Source: Spinacia oleracea
Taxonomy: Eukaryota; Streptophyta; Magnoliopsida; Caryophyllales; Amaranthaceae
NCBI RefSeq assembly: GCF_020520425.1
Contig: NC_079488.1
Coordinates: 9,587,747 to 9,651,746 of the forward strand
Direction of reading: 5' to 3'
Length of the DNA: 64,000 bases
The number at the start of each line of letters is the position of its first letter. Position 1 is the first letter of the stretch. Both the position numbers and the translations under genes were made by a program. This document shows, one piece after another, positions 56,561-64,000 of this stretch. The notes beneath the pieces were generated by a model. That model had not been told where the DNA came from, made no database searches, and worked only from the letters and a program-made list of their open reading frames with translations.

Positions 56561-58578
56561 GCCCTGGATCAAAACAGATGTGTATGAAGTGGTTCATTTC
56601 TTTTTCCAGAAAGGGGAGATGTATTCTGGCATAAATTGTACATCTTTCACATTGGTGCCTATGGTGACTAATGCTTCCTATGTTAAAGATTTTCGACCTA
56701 TTGCATGTTGCTCTACCTTATACAAAATCATCTCCAAAATTCTTACTATCAGGCTGCAAAAAGTGATTACTGAGGTGGTTAGTGAATGTCAATCAGGTTT
56801 CATACCTAGGAGATACATTGCTGATAATATTTGGTTGGCAACTGAGCTGATTAAGGGTTATGGCAGGTCTCTTTTTTCCCTGGATGTGTTCTAAAGGTTG
56901 ACCTGAAGAAAGCTTATGATTCTGTTGAATGGAGCTTTCTTCAAACTGTTCTGCAGGAATTGGGTTCCCTCAAATGTTTGTGCAGCGGATCATGGCTTGT
57001 ATCACTATTGTTTCCTATTCTATCCTCATCAATGGCTTTCCTAGAAAACCATTTCAAGCAAAGAAAGGTCTGAGACAGGGGGATCCCCTATCCCCATTTC
57101 TATTTGCTATAGGAATGGAGTATTTGTCAAGGTGTATGAATAAGTTGAAGACTAATCCTGACTTTAACCTTCATCCTAGATGTGAGAAGCTCAATATAAC
57201 TCATCTGATGTTTGCAGATGACTTATTACTTTTTGCCAGAGCTGATAAGATCTCTGTAAAACTACTGCTTGATGCTTTCTCTAAGTTCTCTTCAGCATAA
57301 GGTCTTGAAGCTAATATGGATAAAACTAATATCTACTTTGGTGGTGCTTCAGTGCTTGATAAGACAAATATCCTAACTGATGAGAAAATTTCAGAGGCCT
57401 GTCTACCTTTTAGATATTTGGGGGTGCCCTTATCTTCCAAGAAGCTGTCCTATCAACAATGCAAACCTTTAGTTGACAAGATTCTTGATAGAGTTAAGGT
57501 GTGGTCAGCAAAATTTCTCTTATGCTAGTAGGTTGTTGCTCATTAAAACAATCATTTTTGGTATGCAGACCTTTTGGTGCCAAATTTTTATTCTGCCTAA
57601 GAGAATCATTAAGGAAGTGGAAGCTTACTGCAGATGTTTTCTCTGGACTGGTGATACTGCAGCTTCAAAAAAAGCATTGGTAGCTTGAGATAAGTTGTAT
57701 TTGCCTAGAAATTCTGGTGGTTTGAGTGTGAAGAACATAGCTGTTTGGAATAAAGTAGCTATTGGAAAACTGTTGTGGGCTTTCGCTTTTAAAAAAGATA
57801 AACTGTGGGTGCAATGGGTGGATAGTTTTTATATGAAAGGGCAAAATCCTCTTCAGGTTACTACTCCTGGTTCTTGTTCTTGGGATCTTAAAAAGATTTT
57901 CAATAGTAGAGAGATTATTCTGCAGATTAGTGGATGGGATAAAGCTACTGCTAATGGGAAATATTGCATTAGTAAGGTTTACAGATGCTTGCTAGGTGTA
58001 GTACCTAAGGTGTCTTGGTGGAGGATAATGTGCTATAACAAAGCTAGTCCAAAGAGCTTGTTTATTACCTGGCTGGCTATCCTTAATAGGCGCTATACTA
58101 TAGATAGAATTCAAGCTTGGGAGATTCAATGTTCTGATAAGTGTGTGTTGTGCTCAGTTGGGAAAGAAACAGTTGGAAATTTGTTCTTTGAATGTAGTTT
58201 CTCTTCTGCAGTCTGGAAGAAGGTGCTGTTGCAGTTGGTATTCATGGGAGTAGTGCAGGTTTTGCTTCTGAATTGCATAAAGTAGTGAAGAGATGCAGAA
58301 AAACAGGTGTAGCTGATCAATTATATGTAATGTGCTTCATTGAAGCAGTTTATAGTATCTGGCTTGCTAGAAATGCTGTAATTTTTAAAAAGCATGTCAA
58401 GAGCATAGAAAATATAGCTAGGGAAATCTTGTTTAGAGTTTGCTGTAGAGGTTCTGAGGAACTTAGAAGTAGATTAAGTCTGTGTAGGTTGTTTTTGGTA
58501 GTCTGGTCTTCCCTATATCCTTGGGTGTTTTTGCTCAAGCCTTTGGTTATTAATATAATTATTAATTGCCAAAAATAA
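56561..58578 (+). pseudogene. LINE ORF2, 3' part: reverse transcriptase and zf-RVT region
   Basis: The frame broken at 47292 continues here (PWIKTDVYEVVHFFFQKGEM). Reverse transcriptase motifs follow: FRPIACCSTLYKIISKIL, ECQSGFIPRRYIADNI, VDLKKAYDSVEW, GLRQGDPLSPFLFAI and the catalytic LMFADDLLLF. After that come YLGVPLSSKKLSYQQC and the C-terminal zinc-binding region (WWRIMCYNKASPKSLFITWL, CVLCSVGKETVGNLFFECSF). Frameshifts near 56890, 56955, 57520 and 58260 and stops at 57298 and 57686 inactivate it. No RNase H domain is visible. Confidence 0.92.
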
Positions 58579-58587
58579 AAATAAAAC

Positions 58588-59119
58588 TCTAGAATAGAGT
58601 TTTGAACTTCAAAACTCTCCCACCAAAAAAAAGTCTAAGGTTAGGTTTGAGGCGGGTGTGATGGAGCGATGGTAAATTTTATCAGGTGGGGAGTGAGATG
58701 AGGATGAGTAAAGTACCTATCGCGGTGGCTTGGGATGAATATAAGAATTTCAGGCGGATACAATCCATACCCGTCACACCTTGACTCGAAGTCACATCTA
58801 GCTGAATAAAGTACACGAGGGTAGGTATTAAGTGATCGGATTATGATGTAGATGGTGGGATTGTGTGGGTATGACTTTTTTTTTATTTTTGTATGTGTTA
58901 CCACCCGGTTCACATGGTATCTATTATTGTCATATTCTGTAATGCAATGTATTTTCCATACATAAACTATTTATAAAAAATTATAGAAAATAAATAATAA
59001 TAATAATAATAAATAAAAGTAGTTATGTTTTAGGAAATCGGTTTTTGGCGGGAAAAAATTATACCATGAAATGACATGTGTCATTTCTGGTGTCTGTTTT
59101 AGTACGGAGTATAAAGTAA
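58588..59119 (+). mobile_element. Helitron-like copy 3, right part
   Basis: This resumes after the LINE duplication: CTCTAGAATAG-AGTTTTGAACTTC parallels copy 1 near 13075. A G-rich section at 58640-58880 matches 13140-13400 and 15000-15250. The 3' terminal hairpin is not present; the copy appears truncated where an opposite-strand end begins at 59120. Confidence 0.55.
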
Positions 59120-59145
59120 CTAGTATAGGACCCGTGCGATGCACA
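59120..59145 (-). repeat. Helitron-type 3' end, minus strand
   Basis: Minus strand GTGCATCGCAC hairpin, GGGTCCTATA and CTAG followed by T. It is a good match to the plus-strand end at 15467-15492. Confidence 0.65.
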
Positions 59146-59757
59146 GTTTATATATTTTAATTTTAAGTGATATGTTATATTAATTTAGAAAAGAAACATA
59201 GATAAATATGTAGATGTTTTTATTCCTTTTCACGTACCACCCATAGTTTCATGTTAGGTGTAAACATCAGTTATCATCCTGTATTATGAGAAATGTCAAT
59301 TCTCAAGCTGGACCGTTGAACCCGCTGGGTTGGTCCGATCGTTTAGAACATTAAAAAGTTAATAACCGCGAGCTGGAACCCAAATACAGAGACACTTATT
59401 CAACCCGATTAAGATTCGAAAACCGAAAACAACCTCGTTCCGCAGCAATCTGATCCGTTTCAACCCGAACATAATGAATATGAAAGCTGTTAATGACCCA
59501 ATCCTAATTAAGGCCTCGAATATTAGAATTTATAAACGTGTTAAAAATTGTTATTTTTTAATTTAGAATCGAATTCACCTGACCCGAAGTACAACCCTCT
59601 ACCCATTTCATCTCGCTACTGATTTATCCACATTGTATGAACTGAGATAAACTTGAATTGAACCCAACGTAACCTAGCTATACATGTTCAACCCGACCCA
59701 TTTCAGATCAGATCTTAAGTTCAAATACTATCTCATTTTTTATTGTGTTACCCATAC
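59146..59757 (-). mobile_element. Minus-strand Helitron-like body, copy a
   Basis: Together with 60655-60790 it forms a block repeated at about 62048-62780 (for example CCGTTGAACCCGCTGGGTTG and AACCCGACCCATTTCAGATC). There is no coding potential. The hAT-type MITE interrupts it. Confidence 0.5.
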
Positions 59758-60646
59758 TAATGCTGAGCAAAATTATCCGAAAATCCGATTATCCGAAAAT
59801 CCGATTATCCAAAAATCCAATCCGTATTTGATCCGATTTTTTGGATATCCGATCCGAAATTAACTTTCGGATCAGATATCCGATCCGAAAAAACGGATAT
59901 CAGATAGTAATTCGGATAACGAAATTTGCATTTTCGGATAGCCGATATCCGAAATATTATCCGAAATAAGATGTTTTGGGAAAATAAATATTCCCAAAGC
60001 CCATTATTCCAACAGCCATGTACCATTTTCCTCACCTCCCTTGACACAGCCGCCCAACTTCACCATACCCTACTCCAAAACCTAACCATCTTCCTCCTCC
60101 ATAACAGAGTATCAATTTCCACCATTAACAGCTGCCTTTTTATGTTTTTTTTTGTCTTACTTCCTCTTCACATAATTAATCTAAAAAAGCCAAGTCCACA
60201 TTAAAAGTATATGTAATTAAGATGCCAAGCACTAGCAGAGTAGCAGCTACATATGTAGATCTACATTTTTTTCGTTATTTGTTGTTGCTGATACCTTGTT
60301 GTAATGGATCGAATTTCTGTGGGTTCATTGTTAAGGGTTTTAGTTGTATTACTTGCATATTTTCTCAAGCATCGATTGTATTTTTTTTTTTGAATTAATC
60401 AACAGATCTTTAAGGTAGTTGAATTGGTACTCTTTGAAAAAGAAGAAAACTAGCCAAAGTATTTCTCAACAGCTTTGTTGGATATCCGGATATCCGGCAG
60501 TATCTGATCCGAAATTTTTCGGATCGGATATCAAATATCCAAAAATTTCGTATCAGATACAGATATCATATTTTAGGTTTTTCGGATATGGATATCCGAT
60601 CCTTAATGTGATTTCAGATCGGATATCCGATCCGTGCTCATCCCTA
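59758..60646. mobile_element. hAT-type MITE rich in GGATATCCGATCC motifs
   Basis: The 8-bp duplication ACCCATAC flanks it (59750-59757, 60647-60654). The ends are TAATGCTGAGCA and, inverted, TAGGGATGAGCA, the latter a form often seen in plant hAT MITEs. Two clusters of CCGAAAATCCGATTATCC / GGATATCCGATCC motifs line both arms. The homologous block near 62630 lacks the insertion. The centre (60010-60480) is unrelated and codes for nothing recognisable. Confidence 0.82.
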
Positions 60647-60654
60647 ACCCATAC

Positions 60655-61130
60655 CCATTTTAAGTACCCGCTCAATCTCAAGTTTATTCTTTTGAAATTA
60701 GGTGTGATCAAATCCATAAATTTCATTAGATTTAATCAGTTCCAAGTTCAGTAAATTTAGATAAATTCAGATAAATTTGAAAAATTTATTTCAAAATTTA
60801 TTTCAAAAGAGAAGAAACCATAATCTCATAATAACAATGACTTATCAATATGGAAAGTTCCATGAAATACATAAATTTTTTACGTAGTCAATCTCATGCA
60901 TAATATCTTTATCATACAGAGTACTACCTGACATAATCCTATCTTAGTATGTTTTACTTAAATAATGTATCAGGGGCATTTTATTTGGAATGCTATTTTG
61001 TGTACTATTTTATGCACAATAATATTATAGCACTACATTACTAATATACATACTATACATAATCCTTTAGTCCTTTATAAAATCTCATGATAAATTCTCA
61101 CGCATTTATACAATGGAGTTATGAATATCT
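60655..61130. other. Continuation of the duplicated block, AT-rich
   Basis: The first 135 bases belong to the block shared with 62640-62780. The rest is AT-rich with no feature seen. Confidence 0.4.
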
Positions 61131-61400
61131 TTGCATATATGAAAAATAAGACCGGTGCGATGCACGACTTAGAAATTTTAACTGTAAGTGCGACGTTTAA
61201 TTCTTTTATGGAAAATATACAAACCGATTTGATAACTAAAATAATTAGGTGTTATTCATATTTTTCTATTGGATACTTTAATTTTTATTATTAGCGTTTG
61301 AAGAAGTATGTAGTTATCCCGCTATTTATTAATGTACTGGAAACATATTAATAAGATATGAAAACTATCACCAAATAAATTCACTAATATCTAAAATATT
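61131..61400 (-). repeat. Helitron-like repeat block, copy 1
   Basis: It contains GGTGCGATGCACGACTTAG (minus-strand hairpin of the Helitron-end type, without CTAG) and is repeated at 61485-62045. Confidence 0.5.
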
Positions 61401-61484
61401 ATAACTTTACAAGTGCGGAGTATTCTCAATTTTTATGATATTATTACCTTCAATACTCCGTATCTCCATAAAATATTTTTTCAT

Positions 61485-62045
61485 ATATGAAAAATAAAAC
61501 TTGTGCGATGCACGGCTTAGAAATTTTAACTGTAAGTGTGACGTTAAATTTTTTTTCTGGAAAAATATATAAACCGATTTGACAACTAAAACAATAAGGT
61601 GTTAGTCATACTTTTCTATTGGCTACTACTCCCTCTGTCCCTTAATACTCGCACCGTTTTCCTTTTTGGGGCGTCCCTTAATACTTGCACCGCTTCTATA
61701 ATTGGATTTTTTTAAACAATATTATATTATTTCTCACACTTACTTATTAACCCACTCCCTACAAAAAAATCATTTAAAAATTCACACTCTAACTACCCCT
61801 TACACATTTCCCACTAACTATATTAAAAAAATACCCCACTATCAACTACCACACATTAAATTAATAAGTCAATTCAACTGTCTTAAACTCCGCACCGGTC
61901 AAACCGGTGCGAGTATTAAGGGACGAAGGGAGTATAATTTCTACTTTTAACGTGTGAAGAAGTATGTAGTTGTCCCGCTATTTATTAACGTACTGGAAAC
62001 ACATCAATAAAATATGAAAACCATCACCAAATAAATTCACCAGAA
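61485..62045 (-). repeat. Helitron-like repeat block, copy 2, with Stowaway insertion
   Basis: This aligns with 61131-61400 on both sides of the MITE at 61629-61932. Confidence 0.5.
61629..61932. mobile_element. Stowaway-type MITE (Tc1/Mariner)
   Basis: The ends CTCCCTCTGTCCCTTAATAC and the inverse GTATTAAGGGACGAAGGGAG are flanked by TA duplications (61627-61628, 61933-61934). At 304 bp and with CTCCCTC termini it fits Stowaway. The 82-codon frame inside is not a gene. Confidence 0.9.
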
Positions 62046-62047
62046 TC

Positions 62048-62780
62048 TAAAATCTTATTATATTAATTTAGAAAAGAAACATAGAAAAATACATAGATGT
62101 TTTTATTCCTTTCATGCACCACCCATAGTTTCATGTTAGGTATAAATATCAGTTATCATCCTGTATTATGAGAAATGTCAATTCTCAAGCTGAACCGTTG
62201 AACCCGCTAGGTTGGTCCGATCGTTTAGAACTTAAACCGTAAATAACCCGCGAGGTGGAACCCAAATACAGAGACACTTATTCAACCCAATTAAGACCTG
62301 AAAATCGATAACAACCTCGTTACGCAGCAATCCGATCCGTTTCTACCCGAACATATTGAATATGAAAGTTGTTAATGACCCAATCCTAATTAAGTCCTCA
62401 AATATTAGAACTTATAAACGTATTAAAATTGTGATTTTATAATTTGGAATCAAATTTACCTGACCCGAAGTACAACCCTCTACCCATTTCATCTCACTAC
62501 TGATTTATCCACATTTTATGAACCGAGATAAACTTGAATTGAACCTAACGTAACCTAGCTATACATGTTCAACCCGACCCATTTCAGATCCGATATTAAG
62601 TTCAAATACTATCTTATTTTTTTATTGTGTTACCCATACCCTTTAAATACCCGTCCAATCTCAAGTGTATTCTTTTGAAATTAGGTCTGATCAAATCCAC
62701 AAATTTCATTAAATTTAATCAGTTCCAAGTTCAGTAAGTTTAGATAAATTCAGATAAATTTGAAAAATTTATTTCAAATA
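62048..62780 (-). mobile_element. Minus-strand Helitron-like body, copy b
   Basis: This is a direct duplicate of 59170-59757 plus 60655-60790, without the hAT-type MITE. Sequence agreement is high with scattered substitutions. Confidence 0.6.
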
Positions 62781-63125
62781 AGGTGAAGAGAACACACACA
62801 ACCTCCATTTTTCTTTGTTCCACTCACTTATTATATATGTAGTCAAAATAATAAATAAAAATTAATTATACTTTGTGGGGGTATTTATGAAAGAAAGAAA
62901 TTATGTTTGCTAAAACACAAAACCAAAGAAAACTCACATAACACCTCACCACGAAAAATGCAATTTTATCTCAATTTCCATCATATCACTCGTCCAATCA
63001 CTACTTATATATTAAACCGAGCATCGCACCCGGTATAGTACCCGTGTCATGCAGCGTGTTATCATGAAATACAGCCAGCCTAGCCTGAGAATAATATATC
63101 TATTAATTAATTTACGTGTAATATA

Positions 63126-63166
<41 letters not shown>

Positions 63167-64000
63167 AGACAAACGAATAAAATATCTTTTTTTAAATATT
63201 TTATATTACCTATTTATTACACATCATATAGTACCCGTGAAACTCCACTATAAAGATATTTTTAAAAAAAATATGGTTCATAACAACATAAAGTATAAAA
63301 CTTGTTTGGATTATTATTAAAATGTTTGCAGTTATTGGAACCATATATTACCCGTATTTGATACGGGTAATTTTTAAAAAGTTTACCAAACATTTAGATT
63401 ATTACTAAAAGGATTTTTCATGAAATCCTCTGCAATTACATAAGCTTATCAGCCTAATATAGTACCCGTTTTAAAAAATATATTCGGAGTATTTAGATTA
63501 TTACGTTGAATCTACACTTTTTCCACATTCAATAGTTGAATTATTATGTAATTCAAGCAATATAAATCATACTACATGATACTTATTCCACATTCAATAG
63601 GTTTATTTTTAGGGTCGAATCTATTTTTTATAATGTTATATTACGTACAAGATATTATACATTATTAGTTATATTTGGTAATTCCAAATTTGTTTGAAAT
63701 TATAATTATTTAAGGTTAACAAAATAATAGATCATTTTATTAGAAAACTCTTATTAAGTATGACAATGTAATAGATTATTTTATTTTTTCAAATACTCCG
63801 TATATGATAAAATGGATTTATAAAAGATATTTATTTCCTTAAATAAATTATTTGATATATATATATATATATGTAAGTTAAAAAAAGGAAATACTAAATA
63901 CTAAAAGATAAGGACACGTGTCAGTTTTATAGCTAGTGTCATGTCTTTTAGTAGAGTATATAGTAAACCGTACGTTAGACATCGCACGGTTTATACACAG
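62781..64000. other. AT-rich DNA with several Helitron-end-like motifs, no gene
   Basis: Motifs such as GCATCGCACCCGGTATAGTA (near 63022) and CATCGCACGG (near 63983) resemble the terminal hairpins seen elsewhere, and TATAGTACCCGT recurs near 63033, 63226 and 63458. I could not define complete elements. Confidence 0.35.
63129..63163. repeat. TA microsatellite
   Basis: An uninterrupted (TA)n tract. Confidence 0.95.

Larger units (their letters stand above)
44342..58587 (+). mobile_element. L1-type LINE, split by a Copia element
   Basis: The target duplication TCTAGAATAG flanks it (44332-44341, 58588-58597). An A-rich tail with AAAAATAAAAATAAAA precedes the 3' copy. Without the inserted Copia it measures about 5.0 kb. 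ORF1 (DUF4283 type with a C-C-H-C knuckle) and ORF2 (endonuclease, reverse transcriptase, terminal zf-RVT region) are readable but broken by several frameshifts and stops. It inserted into Helitron-like copy 3. It is clearly older than the Copia elements judging by coding decay. Confidence 0.93.

Overview
The window is repeat-dense nuclear DNA of a flowering plant. The evidence is an Angela-type Ty1/Copia element, an L1-type LINE, a CACTA transposon, Helitron-type ends, a tRNA-derived SINE, and fragments of the plant genes CPSF100 and ECT (YTH family). An Amaranthaceae-like genome such as spinach is my guess from the style of the repeats; it is not proven. I found no intact host gene and no functional RNA gene.

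Layout. 1-5500: a broken tail of a long non-autonomous LTR family, then AT-rich DNA with dispersed AAAAGTAAAT motifs and two tRNA-like fossils in opposite orientation. 5500-8700: two related inverted-repeat elements bounded by TA microsatellites, the second carrying a SINE with a perfect 18-bp target duplication. 8700-11900: a Copia-type primer-binding site with an LTR-like stretch, then a fold-back element filled with minisatellite-like repeats. 11900-15500: two non-autonomous Helitron-like copies, followed tail-to-head by the start of a third. 15831-22166: an inverted-repeat MITE split by a 5.6-kb CACTA element that carries an antisense exon of CPSF100.

22167-59119 is a nested stack inside the third Helitron-like copy. 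A 20.3-kb LARD-type LTR element (23722-43987, target duplication CTTGG) has two 1484-bp LTRs and no element-encoded protein. It holds an antisense fragment of an ECT m6A-reader gene, and a Copia element (31912-42362, duplication GTGAT) sits inside it. An L1 LINE (44342-58587, duplication TCTAGAATAG) is split by a second, reverse-oriented Copia relic (47293-56555, duplication GCATG). Removing each insertion with one duplication copy rejoins the host sequence. LTR divergence counted by eye is about 2% for the LARD, 0.7% for the Copia inside it and 1.4% for the Copia in the LINE, so the inner insertion is younger, as nesting requires.

59120-64000: AT-rich, Helitron-like minus-strand ends and duplicated blocks. 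A hAT-type MITE (8-bp duplication ACCCATAC) and a Stowaway MITE lie here, and each has a paralogous copy that lacks the insertion.

No proteins here work together as a pathway. The points of biological interest are two separate captures of RNA-processing and m6A-reader gene fragments, a covarying hairpin in Copia leaders, a repeated double-palindrome module in the LARD, and a one-base ORF1/ORF2 overlap in the LINE.
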